Positions 1-9,005 of a stretch of 64,000 nucleotides of DNA are shown piece after piece (the first letter of the stretch is position 1; each line of letters opens with the position of its first letter). A program made the translations under genes and the position numbers. The notes under the pieces are model-generated. The model was not told where the DNA came from. It saw only the letters and a list, made by a program, of their open reading frames with translations, and ran no database searches. This DNA comes from Sarcodiotheca gaudichaudii (lineage: Eukaryota; Rhodophyta; Florideophyceae; Gigartinales; Solieriaceae), in the NCBI GenBank assembly GCA_032355985.1, contig JAUKVZ010000006.1, positions 205,312 to 269,311 on the forward strand. The letters run 5' to 3'.

Positions 1-152
1 TCGCCGTCCGTGATGCGGGCGTCGCCTCGACCGAGACCTTTGGTCTCGTCGATGATCCGGGTCAGCCTGACCTGAACGTGCCCGCTCCGGGCGCGATCAC
101 GCTGCTGGCCGCCGGTCTCGGTATCGCTGGAACGCGTCGTCGCAGGGGTTGA
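1..152 (+). CDS. C-terminal end of a secreted PAPG-tail protein (partial)
   Basis: Only the last 49 residues are in the window; the reading frame enters at base 3. The end consists of a V-P-A-P-G turn, a short hydrophobic stretch (ITLLAAGLGIAG) and the basic tail TRRRRG. This is the tripartite layout of PEP-CTERM-type sorting signals, but with PAPG instead of PEP. Such tails are expected to hold an exported protein in the membrane until it is processed or sorted. The following gene ends the same way, so the two probably belong to one group of exported proteins. The function of the missing N-terminal part cannot be judged. Confidence 0.75.
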   Translation, partial: AVRDAGVASTETFGLVDDPGQPDLNVPAPGAITLLAAGLGIAGTRRRRG

Positions 153-193
153 GCAAGTTCGCTCACCCTTGAACCTAACAATGTCCCTCTGCA

Positions 194-216
194 CCGCCGG
201 CCATCTGGGCCGGCGG
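194..216 (+). terminator. GC-rich hairpin after the first gene
   Basis: A perfect 9-bp stem (CCGCCGGCC / GGCCGGCGG) with a 5-base loop lies between the stop at 152 and the next start. There is no T-tract after it, so it is a weak terminator call; it could equally be a structured leader of the next gene. Confidence 0.4.
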
Positions 217-250
217 CGCAGACGGGTTCCGCTCCTGGAGGAGTCGAGTG

Positions 251-1069
251 ATGAGATATCACAGGGGAGCTTCCGTTCTGACGACCGCGTCAGTTGCGCT
301 CTTGTCGTGCAGCGTCGCAAGCGCTGCGTTTGACCCTTCACAGAACGTCTCGGTCGACCCTTCGACGTACGCCTCTGAGATCGTTTCGGCTATCGATATC
401 TCGATGGCTCCGAACGTCTTTGATTTCCCGGATGAGTTCGGCAGTCCGTATCCCAACGGATCGTACGACACCTCCGGTTACGTCAATGAGTTCATGGGCG
501 TCGAGGTTGACCGCACCGAGCTGGTGTCCCGCGTCTATCGCGTGCACACCATGACCAATGTTGGCGCCCTGACGCTGAATCCGGGCGACAACGTCTACAC
601 CTACAAGATCCGTCTCGTTGACTTCTCAACGAACACGGTCAACGGCCTTTCCGAATTCCAGGTCAGCGGCCTCGACTTTGGACTGACCGGGCCCGTCATG
701 GACGCCTCGCTCGTGCTCGGGCGCGGCTACGTCGGACCCGCCGGAGGCGCGAATGTGCCTGCAGTCACGAGTCCGCTCGATCTCGAAGATCTCGGCATCT
801 TCGGCGCAAGCCTGGACTGGGAGTGGGCGGACACGGGTGGCGATGATTTCCTGCAGAACAGTGCAGAGATCACGCTGACCATGTACACCTCATCTTCCAT
901 GCCGATCGTTGGCACGGCCGTCTTCTCTTCTTCGCCCGGCATTCCCAGCAACGTCGATCCCAACTCAACGGGAGCGAGAGTCTGGGTTCCGGCGATCCCC
1001 ACTCCCGGCCCATTGGTGGTCGCGGGAGCGGGTGTACTCTTCGCAGCCGCTCGGAGACGACGCTCGTAA
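251..1069 (+). CDS. Exported PAPG-tail protein of unknown function
   Basis: 272 residues starting at ATG 251, about 8 bases after GGAGGA; an in-frame GTG at 248 is possible. The N-terminus is a signal peptide (basic start, hydrophobic core, VASA before AFDPS). The middle is polar and rich in D, S, T and N with alternating hydrophobic residues, as in beta-rich exoproteins. The C-terminus is IPTPG, a hydrophobic segment (PLVVAGAGVLFAAA) and RRRRS, which is a PEP-CTERM-like sorting tail. No catalytic motif is visible. A strong terminator follows at 1093-1123, so it is probably transcribed alone or with the gene before it. Confidence 0.8.
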   Translation: MRYHRGASVLTTASVALLSCSVASAAFDPSQNVSVDPSTYASEIVSAIDISMAPNVFDFPDEFGSPYPNGSYDTSGYVNEFMGVEVDRTELVSRVYRVHTMTNVGALTLNPGDNVYTYKIRLVDFSTNTVNGLSEFQVSGLDFGLTGPVMDASLVLGRGYVGPAGGANVPAVTSPLDLEDLGIFGASLDWEWADTGGDDFLQNSAEITLTMYTSSSMPIVGTAVFSSSPGIPSNVDPNSTGARVWVPAIPTPGPLVVAGAGVLFAAARRRRS

Positions 1070-1092
1070 CAACAACCTCTGACCTTCAAGCG

Positions 1093-1123
1093 GGCCCGAG
1101 TCTGACTCGGGCCTGCTTTCTTT
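1093..1123 (+). terminator. Rho-independent terminator
   Basis: A perfect 9-bp stem (GGCCCGAGT / ACTCGGGCC) with loop CTG is followed by the T-rich tract TGCTTTCTTTC, 24 bases after the stop at 1069. Confidence 0.85.
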
Positions 1124-1198
1124 CACGATGGCCCAAGATCTTTGGCCGCCGGAAGGCAGAAGGGAGAGTCTGAAAAGCGCCCTGGGATCTGCACACGA

Positions 1199-2911
1199 AT
1201 GAAGCCCGCGCAGGCAATCGTGATTCCGTTGGTCGTCGCCGCAACTGCGTCGACGTTGTGCGCATTCACACTCTTCGACTTCCGATCCCAGCACGATGTC
1301 AACGTCGGGCAGTACGTCCGGTGGCTTCCCGGAGGCGTTCAGGCCGTCCAGCCCTTCGCCCTCTCCATCGACATCGACAATGACTTCATGACCAACCAGG
1401 ATGCGCAAACCGCCGCCGAGGCCGAGCAGGCCGCGCTGAGCGCGTTCCAGTCCTGGTCCGACGCCACCGGAGGCTTCCTCTCATTCGAGCAGGTCACCCT
1501 CTGGAACGACGCCGTGCCCAATCAGGATCCGCTCCCGCCCTCCTTCGAAGGCGTCGGCTTCGCCGAGTGGATCGCCAATCGCGACTTCTATGAGATGATG
1601 GGCATCAGCATCGGGCAGGTCGGCTGGGGCGCCAACATCGAAGTCTTCAGCAGGCCCACCGGATTCACCATCACCTCCGAAACACAGCTCTTTGAGATGG
1701 AGCCCGGCAACCTTGGATTCGCCGTCGTCAACAAGACCGGCTCGCGCATCCTGTCCGCCGATGTCTATCTCAACGAGTCCATGACCTGGACCACCGACGC
1801 CGCCGTCGCCGCCGCCAACCCGAGCACCATCTACGACATCGAAACCGTCGTCCTTCACGAGCTCGGCCACGCGCTGGGATTCGATCATCCCAACGAGACC
1901 AACTCCATGGGAGGCGACAACTTCAGCCCGCTGACGTTCGATCCGGGGCAACCCTGGTGCACGTGCGATGTCATGCATGGCGGCTACACCGGACTCAAAC
2001 GCGAACTCACCGATGATGAGAGCGGCGGCCTCGCATTCCTCTACCCGCCCGTGCCCGGCGATCTCAATGCGGATTCCTACGTCACAGTCGTTGATCTCAG
2101 CCAGGCGCTCGCCTTCGCCGACGGCTCCATCCAGCCCACGCCCTACGAGCTCTACACCTGCGATTTCGTGAATCACAACGGCGTCATCGAAGCCATCGAA
2201 CTCACGCAGATGCTTCAGTGGGCCACCGGAGGCTCGCCCTACACCATCGACATGTTCGGCCTGACGTTCGATGATGTTGATGACAACCCACGCGCCGCCG
2301 GCCCCGGTGAGGTCGTCGCCACCGCGACCGCCACGCCTCAGGACATCGGCAAGGGCGGCGTCGCCGAAGTCGTCCTGAACGTCGAGAATCCGGATGCCGC
2401 ACTCGTCCTCAGCTGGGATCTCGTCATCAGCTATGACGAATCCATCATGCTCAACCCGTACTGCATGATTGGCGACTTCCCGCCCAACGCCATCAAGCTC
2501 ACATCCATGGCGCCGGGCGAGATCAGCCTCTGCGTCATCAGCTCCGGCGGCACGAACATGACCGGCGGCGAAATGGTGCGCATCTCCTTTGATGTCGATC
2601 TGCCGGCCGCAGCCGCCGCAGGCAGCGCCGACTTCGTCATCGAGAGCATGAACGTCGTCATCAACGACGGCGGAACCGTGCGCCTCTTCGGCAGCCAGCC
2701 CGGCGAAACGCTCATCACCGTCGACGCCAGCGTCATCGCCTCCGATCTCGACGCGACCGGCGATGGCGCCTTCGATCTCGAAGATGTCTACGCCTGGCAT
2801 GCGGCGCCCATCGACGTCAATCAGGATGGCGCCATCGACGACGAAGATCGCCAGCAGATGGTCCGCTGCCTTCGCGAAGATGAGCAGGCGGACATGCTCA
2901 CCATCCCGTAA
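1199..2911 (+). CDS. Secreted matrixin-type zinc metalloprotease with dockerin and cohesin-like modules
   Basis: 570 residues from ATG 1199; an upstream TTG at 1142 would add 19 residues in front of a good signal peptide (MKPAQAIVIPLVVAATAST), so ATG is preferred. The zinc site HELGHALGFDH lies at about residues 220-230 and matches HExxHxxGxxH of M10-type peptidases; VMHGGYTG downstream could supply the Met-turn. After it come a dockerin-like pair (GDLNADSYVTVVDLS from about 287, then CDFVNHNGVIEAIEL), a region of about 150 residues resembling a cohesin fold (about 372-520), and a second Ca-binding pair (DLDATGDGAFDLEDV, DVNQDGAIDDEDR) at the end. It has no PAPG tail. It probably degrades proteins outside the cytoplasm and may dock to partners. 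The protease assignment is firm; the cohesin-like call is inferred from pattern only. Confidence 0.82.
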   Translation: MKPAQAIVIPLVVAATASTLCAFTLFDFRSQHDVNVGQYVRWLPGGVQAVQPFALSIDIDNDFMTNQDAQTAAEAEQAALSAFQSWSDATGGFLSFEQVTLWNDAVPNQDPLPPSFEGVGFAEWIANRDFYEMMGISIGQVGWGANIEVFSRPTGFTITSETQLFEMEPGNLGFAVVNKTGSRILSADVYLNESMTWTTDAAVAAANPSTIYDIETVVLHELGHALGFDHPNETNSMGGDNFSPLTFDPGQPWCTCDVMHGGYTGLKRELTDDESGGLAFLYPPVPGDLNADSYVTVVDLSQALAFADGSIQPTPYELYTCDFVNHNGVIEAIELTQMLQWATGGSPYTIDMFGLTFDDVDDNPRAAGPGEVVATATATPQDIGKGGVAEVVLNVENPDAALVLSWDLVISYDESIMLNPYCMIGDFPPNAIKLTSMAPGEISLCVISSGGTNMTGGEMVRISFDVDLPAAAAAGSADFVIESMNVVINDGGTVRLFGSQPGETLITVDASVIASDLDATGDGAFDLEDVYAWHAAPIDVNQDGAIDDEDRQQMVRCLREDEQADMLTIP

Positions 2912-2983
2912 TCAGGCCCTTTCAGCGACGAATCAGGCAGGCCGGACCGTCGCGCCCCCAGCCGCGCCGATATCATCGCCTCG

Positions 2984-4297
2984 ATGACACCCACGCCCGA
3001 CAAACTCAATGCGCTGCTCATCGGCGGCGGCGGCCGCGAGCACGCGCTCGCCTGGAAGCTCAAGCAGTCGCCCCGTCTGAACACGCTCTACGTCAGCCAT
3101 CCATCTAATCCCGGCCTGGCAGGCCTCGGCGAAGCGATGGATGTGCCCTTCGACCTGCGCGACACCTTTCGCATCAAACGATTCTGCGACAAGAAGGGCA
3201 TCAACCTCATCATCATCGGCCCGGAGGATCCCCTGGCCGCCGGACTGGCCGATGAACTCGCCTCCACCGGCCGCTCGATCGTCGGCCCGTCCAAAGACGG
3301 CGCTCGCCTCGAGGCGGACAAGGCATGGGCCAAGCAGCTCATGCGAGCGGCATCCATCCCGACGGGCGAGGCGCGCATCTTCACCAGCGCCGACGATGCC
3401 GCCGCCTATCTCGAATCGCGCGAAGATGCCCACGTCATCAAGGCCGCGGGTCTGGCCAAGGGCAAGGGCGTGATCGTCCCGTCGTCATTGGAAGAGGGCC
3501 TCGATGCGATCGATCGCATCATGCGCCAGCGCATCTTCAATGAGGCGGGCGACACCGTCATCATCGAAGAGCGCCTCGAAGGCCCCGAAGCATCGGTGCT
3601 GGCCCTCGTCGATGGCCGCACGATCTATGTGCTGGAGTGCTGTCAGGATCACAAGCGCCTGCTCGAAGGAGGCGCCGGCCCCAACACCGGCGGCATGGGC
3701 GCCTTCTGCCCGACGAGCGTCGTCGATGATCCCATGATGGCGCGCATCCAGTCCGACATCCTCGTGCCGACCGTCGATGCCCTTCGCCGCGAAGGCATCG
3801 AGTTCAAGGGCATTCTCTACGCCGGACTGATGCTCACCCACGCCGGACCCAAGGTGCTGGAGTTCAACGTGCGCTTCGGCGACCCTGAGTGCCAGCCGCT
3901 GATGATGCGCATCAAGGGCGATCTGGGCGACATCATGTATCGCACCGGCGCCGGCACACTCGCCGACGCCGAGATCGACTGGGATCCGCGCACCGCCTGC
4001 TGCATCGTCATGGCCAGCCGCGGCTATCCCGAGAAGCCCGAAGTCGGCTTCGAAATCACCGGCGTCGACGAAGCCGAAGCGATGGAGGATGTGCAGGTCT
4101 TCCACGCGGGCACAACCATCGACAAGCAGGGCAAACTGGTCACATCAGGCGGGCGCGTGCTCAGCGTCACAGCTCTCGGCGACACGCTAGAGCAGGCGCG
4201 CGACAAGGCGCTGGCGGCATGCGATGTGATCGAGTTCGAAGGCAAGCACCTTCGCCGCGACATCGGCGCGGGGGCGACGGCGGCGAGCAGCCGCTAG
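2984..4297 (+). CDS. purD: Phosphoribosylamine--glycine ligase
   Basis: 437 residues, the usual length. It catalyses the second step of de novo purine synthesis, joining phosphoribosylamine and glycine with ATP to give GAR, in the cytoplasm. Visible hallmarks are the N-terminal Rossmann start LLIGGGGREHALAWKL, GPEDPLAAGLADEL, the ATP-grasp region with VIKAAGLAKGKGVIV, GAGPNTGGMGAFCPT and the family signature FNVRFGDPECQPL. ATG 2984 gives the normal N-terminus. The gene stands alone between secreted-protein genes; the other purine gene in the window is purB, far away at 39.4 kb. Confidence 0.96.
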   Translation: MTPTPDKLNALLIGGGGREHALAWKLKQSPRLNTLYVSHPSNPGLAGLGEAMDVPFDLRDTFRIKRFCDKKGINLIIIGPEDPLAAGLADELASTGRSIVGPSKDGARLEADKAWAKQLMRAASIPTGEARIFTSADDAAAYLESREDAHVIKAAGLAKGKGVIVPSSLEEGLDAIDRIMRQRIFNEAGDTVIIEERLEGPEASVLALVDGRTIYVLECCQDHKRLLEGGAGPNTGGMGAFCPTSVVDDPMMARIQSDILVPTVDALRREGIEFKGILYAGLMLTHAGPKVLEFNVRFGDPECQPLMMRIKGDLGDIMYRTGAGTLADAEIDWDPRTACCIVMASRGYPEKPEVGFEITGVDEAEAMEDVQVFHAGTTIDKQGKLVTSGGRVLSVTALGDTLEQARDKALAACDVIEFEGKHLRRDIGAGATAASSR

Positions 4298-4336
4298 GCA
4301 TCAATCGAATCGTGAATAAAAGAGCGTGTTGGAGCG

Positions 4337-5026
4337 TCAGCTGCGCTGGCGGCGCCGCCGTGCGCCGAACGCGAGCGCACCGGCCATCATGGAGAGCGAA
4401 CCGGGCGCCGGAATCTCGTACGAAACGGCGCTGATCACGCCGCCCATGCTCATTGTCGTGTTCTCGATCGTTCCCTCTTCAGTGATGAAGCTGTCCTGGT
4501 AATCGATCGAGAACTCGCCGCTGGTGAACAAATCAAAGTTGAAGTCATACGGATCATCACCGGCGCCGATCGCCTGGCCGGTTGGGTCCAAGAGCGTGAA
4601 CGTCGCTCGATAGCCGCGGCTGCTGACGAAATCCGATTCCTGTGAGATCAGGATGATTCTGTAAATGTCACTCGCCACACCGGGGGCCGCGTTGAGGATC
4701 TGGACGTCGTAATCAAAAAAGAAGGAGGACTGTCGGACCAGCTGTCCGCCATCGCGGGCGCCAGTCTGAATGATGCGCTGCGGATCGATGTCGTCCGAGC
4801 CCTGCTCAGCGAGAATCTCCAATCGGAAGAGATCATTGACTTCCTGATCCTGAAAGTACGCGCCGCCGCGCTCAGGAAGTGGATGACTGTGCGTCATCTC
4901 CACTTCTTCGACACGGCCGCGAATGACCTGCAGCTTCGGCGGGGCGCCCGGGCCGCCGGCAAGAGCCGGCGCAGCCTCCATGGCGAACAGAGCAGTGGCG
5001 GCGATGAACAGCGTTGATGTCCGCAT
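4337..5026 (-). CDS. Exported PAPG-tail protein of unknown function
   Basis: 229 residues. ATG 5026 is preferred over an in-frame ATG at 5047 because GGAGGA lies about 8 bases upstream and the protein then begins with a clean signal peptide (MRTSTLFIAATALFAMEAAPALA). The middle has no recognised domain but includes beta-prone segments (TFTLLDPTGQ, DYDVQILNAAPG). It ends in IPAPG, a short hydrophobic stretch and GARRRRQRS, a PEP-CTERM-like tail. It converges on purD with a gap of 39 bases. Confidence 0.75.
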   Translation of the reverse strand: MRTSTLFIAATALFAMEAAPALAGGPGAPPKLQVIRGRVEEVEMTHSHPLPERGGAYFQDQEVNDLFRLEILAEQGSDDIDPQRIIQTGARDGGQLVRQSSFFFDYDVQILNAAPGVASDIYRIILISQESDFVSSRGYRATFTLLDPTGQAIGAGDDPYDFNFDLFTSGEFSIDYQDSFITEEGTIENTTMSMGGVISAVSYEIPAPGSLSMMAGALAFGARRRRQRS

Positions 5027-5260
5027 GAGACGTCCTCCGAATCGCATGCGATTTTAACACTGGGCGATTCAGACGCATTGAAAAACGCGGAAATTTGCCC
5101 TGCAGCCGCGTTTCAACGACGTCAGAAGGCCGGGTTGAATATCCCGAAGCGACTTTTCGCAAGGAACGACAGTCCGCGCGACATCCCTTCCGGGAGGGGT
5201 TGTTTCGACGTCTGCGCCGGCGCCCGGCGCAGACCACGCACAACGCACCGGAGGAGATCA

Positions 5261-5851
5261 ATGAAACGAGCCATCTGCATCGCGCCGCTTTTCGCGGCTT
5301 CCGTCGCTTTCGCCGGCGCCCCATGGGATGAAGGAACCGACGGCGATCTGTCGACCGACCCGGCCGCGCCCACGCCGATTTCATTCAGCCTGGGCAGCAA
5401 CGTCATCACCGGCGACATCGTCTCGCCGGCGGACACGCGCGATTACATCACCTTCGTGATTCCCGCAGGGCAGGCGCTTGCCGAACTCAACCTGCTCGTC
5501 TGGGAGGATCTGGATGTCGGCGGACCCGGCAACACCGGCTACAACGCCATCAACGCCGGCGCCACGAGCTTCGTGCCCAGCGGCGGCAACTCCGGCAGCT
5601 TTCTCGGCGGCAATCACGTCGACAGCGGCATGATCGGCGCCGACATGCTTCCCGATCTCGGCGGCGCAGCGCTTGCAGGCACGGGCTTTTCGATCCCGCT
5701 CGGCCCCGGCACATACAGCTATCTGGTGCAGCAGACGGGAACGAATCACACGGGCTACTCACTGGAGTTCGTGCTCGTGCCTTCGCCCGCTGGAAGCGCC
5801 GGCGTGATCTGCGCCATGGGTCTGTTGGCGGCCCGGCGCAGGCGCTTCTGA
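5261..5851 (+). CDS. Exported Arg-tail protein of unknown function
   Basis: 196 residues from ATG 5261, preceded by GGAGGAG; a longer frame opens at 5078 but lacks a signal peptide at its start. The N-terminus MKRAICIAPLFAASVAFAGA is a signal peptide. The body includes TRDYITFVIPAGQ and LGPGTYSYLVQQTG, which resembles a pre-peptidase C-terminal (PPC)-like beta-sandwich found in secreted proteins. The end is VPSPAG, hydrophobic residues, then AARRRRF. A strong terminator follows at 5885-5915. Confidence 0.75.
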   Translation: MKRAICIAPLFAASVAFAGAPWDEGTDGDLSTDPAAPTPISFSLGSNVITGDIVSPADTRDYITFVIPAGQALAELNLLVWEDLDVGGPGNTGYNAINAGATSFVPSGGNSGSFLGGNHVDSGMIGADMLPDLGGAALAGTGFSIPLGPGTYSYLVQQTGTNHTGYSLEFVLVPSPAGSAGVICAMGLLAARRRRF

Positions 5852-5884
5852 CACAACGGGAATCTGAAGTGGATGCGCACGAAG

Positions 5885-5915
5885 GACCGGCGGCGTTGGG
5901 GCCGCCGGTCTTTTC
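5885..5915 (+). terminator. Rho-independent terminator
   Basis: A perfect 10-bp stem (GACCGGCGGC / GCCGCCGGTC) with loop GTTGGG is followed directly by TTTTCTATTG. It ends the transcript of the exported protein at 5261-5851 and may also act against the converging helicase gene. Confidence 0.9.
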
Positions 5916-5995
5916 TATTGTTCATTTCGTTGAGCACGCCACATCGCGTACGTCGACCGATTCGGGAGTCAGTCCGTCCTTCACAGTGTGGGCGT

Positions 5996-8494
5996 TTACG
6001 AGATCCGCTCCAGCCGCGCGTAGCGCAGCACCAGCGTCTTCACGCCCACCTGCTCGAACTCGATCTTCGCTCGCGTGTTCTGGCCGGCGCGAATCAAACC
6101 CTTGACGGCGCCGACGCCGAACTGCGGATGCCGCACATGATCGCCCACCGCTATCTGACTAAGCTCCTCCGCATCATGCGGCGTATCCGCCTCATACGCG
6201 TCGAACCCTTCTGCTCCGCAAGCTCGCGCCTTGCCGGCGTACTTGCTCCAGGAAACTTCCGTCGGATGCGCATCCTGATCCCATTCGTCGTAGATCTGCT
6301 CCGACTGATCGCTGATCATCACCTGATCGGAAGGGAACTCCTCTATGAACTGGCTGGGAATCGTGCGCTCGCGCCTGCCTGCGATGGTGCGATACTTGGC
6401 GCTGGTCATCAGCAGCCTCTCCATCGCGCGCGTCACGCCGACGAAACACAGGCGTCGTTCCTCTTCAAGCTCCGCTTCACTTTCGCGCGAGCGTGAGTGA
6501 GGAAGCATGCCTTCTTCCAGGCCGATCATGGACACGCTGGGAAACTCCAGCCCCTTGGCCGCGTGCAATGTCATCAGTGTCACGGCGCCCTGCGATGGAT
6601 CAATCGCATCCGCATCCGCCACCAGCGACACGCTTTCGAGATACCCCCGCAGCATCGCGAGCAGGGGAGGCGTCTCCACCTGCGCTCCGGCGGCCGGCGC
6701 ATCGGACGCCGGATCGGAATCCACATCAAACTCCCGCTCAAACTCGCCGGCTGACGAAATCAACTCGGCAAGGTTGGCGGCCTTGTCATCATCAGCCGCA
6801 TCGCCCTTCTTTTTCGCCCGCGTTTCATAGTGCTTCAGCAGGCCGGATTCTTTGATCACGCGCTCGACAAGCTCCGGCAGCGACCCTTCCACAGGCTGAC
6901 CGAGAAAGTTCGTCTGCTCACTCCAGCTCCCGATCAGCTCGCAGAAGCGCGCCACGGCCGTCCGCGCCCGCGCGGTGATTCCCGCGCCCTCCGCCATCGA
7001 CGGATGCTCAAGCACGCGCTTCATCGCGAAGAACGTGCCCTCATCATTCGCCTGCGCGATGGATGCGATGCGCCCGAGCGTCGTCGCGCCCAGGCCGCGT
7101 GTGGGTTTGTTGGCGATGCGCGACAGCGACACATCATCAGCCGGATTGGCCAGCAGGCGCAGGTACGCGATCGCATCCTTGATCTCTTCGCGATCGTAAA
7201 AGGCCGTGCCGCGAGCAATGACATACGGCACGCCATGGCGCCGGAACTCATCCTCCATCACGCGCGACAGCGCATTCATGCGATAGAAGACGGCCATATT
7301 CTTCCACGATTCGCCCTCTTCCTCATGCAGGCGGCGCATCCATTCAACGACCAGCTCCGCCTCATGATGCTCGTGGCGCGTCAGCACGATGGTCGGCTTC
7401 TCGCCGCCTTCGCGCGTGGTGTAGAGATCCTTGTGCTTGCGCTGCTTGTTGTTGCGGATCAGCCCGTCGGCCGCGGCAAGAATGGGCGCTGTTGATCTGA
7501 AGTTCTGCCCCAGCGCGATGATGTGCGCGCCGGGATAGTGATCTTCGAACTCGAGGATGTTGCGAATGTCGGCGCCGCGCCAGCCGTAGATGGATTGATC
7601 CGGATCGCCGACGACGCAGATGTTCGTCCGCGCGCCCTCCGGATTCTGCGCGATGATCGAAGCAAGCGTGAACTGCGCCTGATTCGTGTCCTGATACTCA
7701 TCGATCATCAGATACTGCCAGCGCGCCTGCACTTCGTTGCGAGCTTCATCGCATGTGCGAAGGATGTGCGCCGTCAGCAGCAGCAGATCGTCAAAATCCA
7801 CTGCATTTGCCTTGCGAAGTCCGCGTTCATACGCATTGAAGATCTTCGCGATCGTGCGCGAATAGAAGTCGCTCGCTTCGGCTTCGAAGGTCGCCGCAGT
7901 CTGCATTTCATTCTTTGCGTTGCTGATCACACTGAGCACGGCGCGCGGGCGCCAGTTGCTTGTGTTGAGATCCAGCTCCTTGATGATGCGCTTCATCAGC
8001 GACATCTGATCGGCGCTGTCATAGATCGCGTAATCGCCTGTGATTCCAGGCAATTCCGCCACCGGCGCATATCGCCGCAGCAGGCGCGCACACAGCGAGT
8101 GAAACGTCGTGATCGTCAGCCCGCGCGGCGGACGTCCGCCTTCATCAGCGCCAAGCAGCTCGATCACGCGCTCGCGCATCTCACCGGCCGCCTTATTTGT
8201 GAATGTCAGCGCCAGAATCTGCCAGGGCGGCACGCCCATGCGCACCAGATGCGCGATGCGCCGTGTGATGACGCGCGTCTTGCCCGAGCCGGCCGCGGCC
8301 AGGATTAGCAGGGGGCCTTCCGTGTGCTCGACAGCCTCGCGCTGCGGCGCCGTCAGATCCCCTGTCAGGGGATCGCCGGCAGGGGGGGCGTCTTCCTGTT
8401 GATCGGCGGCCAGATCGGCCAGAAAGTCCGGCGCATCGAGGTTTTCGTCGATGTCGCCCGGATCATGCGCGCTGTCTTCCCTCAGGCTTTCCAT
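5996..8494 (-). CDS. UvrD/PcrA-type ATP-dependent 3'-5' DNA helicase
   Basis: 832 residues, a superfamily 1A helicase that unwinds DNA in repair and displaces replication or recombination blocks. Motifs in order: Walker A AAAGSGKT (about 67-74), motif Ia LTFTNKAAGEM, Walker B MIDEYQDTN, motif III VVGDPDQSIYGWRGAD, motif IV QNFRST, motif V VTLMTLHAAKGLEFP, and motif VI CFVGVTRAMERL. The C-terminus (VGDHVRHPQFGVGAVKGL) is the Tudor-like domain typical of PcrA/UvrD that contacts RNA polymerase. An acidic N-terminal extension of about 45 residues precedes the core. Whether it is PcrA or UvrD by name cannot be settled from sequence alone. Confidence 0.93.
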   Translation of the reverse strand: MESLREDSAHDPGDIDENLDAPDFLADLAADQQEDAPPAGDPLTGDLTAPQREAVEHTEGPLLILAAAGSGKTRVITRRIAHLVRMGVPPWQILALTFTNKAAGEMRERVIELLGADEGGRPPRGLTITTFHSLCARLLRRYAPVAELPGITGDYAIYDSADQMSLMKRIIKELDLNTSNWRPRAVLSVISNAKNEMQTAATFEAEASDFYSRTIAKIFNAYERGLRKANAVDFDDLLLLTAHILRTCDEARNEVQARWQYLMIDEYQDTNQAQFTLASIIAQNPEGARTNICVVGDPDQSIYGWRGADIRNILEFEDHYPGAHIIALGQNFRSTAPILAAADGLIRNNKQRKHKDLYTTREGGEKPTIVLTRHEHHEAELVVEWMRRLHEEEGESWKNMAVFYRMNALSRVMEDEFRRHGVPYVIARGTAFYDREEIKDAIAYLRLLANPADDVSLSRIANKPTRGLGATTLGRIASIAQANDEGTFFAMKRVLEHPSMAEGAGITARARTAVARFCELIGSWSEQTNFLGQPVEGSLPELVERVIKESGLLKHYETRAKKKGDAADDDKAANLAELISSAGEFEREFDVDSDPASDAPAAGAQVETPPLLAMLRGYLESVSLVADADAIDPSQGAVTLMTLHAAKGLEFPSVSMIGLEEGMLPHSRSRESEAELEEERRLCFVGVTRAMERLLMTSAKYRTIAGRRERTIPSQFIEEFPSDQVMISDQSEQIYDEWDQDAHPTEVSWSKYAGKARACGAEGFDAYEADTPHDAEELSQIAVGDHVRHPQFGVGAVKGLIRAGQNTRAKIEFEQVGVKTLVLRYARLERIS

Positions 8495-9005
8495 GCGTTG
8501 GAAGCCTAGCAGGCGTGTTTTCGAGCCGCAGAATCAGACTTGTGCGCTCAGCGCGCGTGTGCGCACAGTGAGAATCACGTGTCAAGTGCGCACGCCCCGA
8601 CTGGTTATCCACAGGCGAAAAGCCCGTATTTTCAGCAGTGTGAAGCCGCAAAACCCCATTCCGTCGGCATTTACGGGCATCGGCGCCATGCCGACAGGTT
8701 GTCCACATCATTTTGGGGAAGAGGATCTTGAGCACACGATATCTAGTGGGTATCGTTCCTCTGGTCTTGATGACACTTCTCCCGGCTTCAACGGGTGGTC
8801 TGAGTTCCGCTTGAAGCCCTGACAACGCCACATCTACGAGGTCACGCAACACCTCTCCAGCGTCTCCGTTCCCAGGCCGCACGGATCGCATGAAGGAAAC
8901 AGGTTGCGTCGCGGCGCACGGTGGGACGCGCGCCAGGCGCGATCAGTGCGCACATCTCGAATAAGACGCCGGCCGACCGGCGCGACAACAAGAAGAGGGA
9001 AACAC
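8495..9005. other. Intergenic region with DnaA-box-like 9-mers
   Basis: A gene-free stretch of about 510 bases between the divergent helicase gene and dcd. It holds one perfect DnaA-box-like 9-mer (TTATCCACA at 8604-8612), a near match (TTGTCCACA around 8699-8707) and several short GC palindromes around 8540-8590 (TGTGCGCACA-like). A weak hairpin (ACGATA / TATCGT) lies near 8748. No open frame here looks coding. The promoters of both flanking genes must lie here. Confidence 0.4.
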
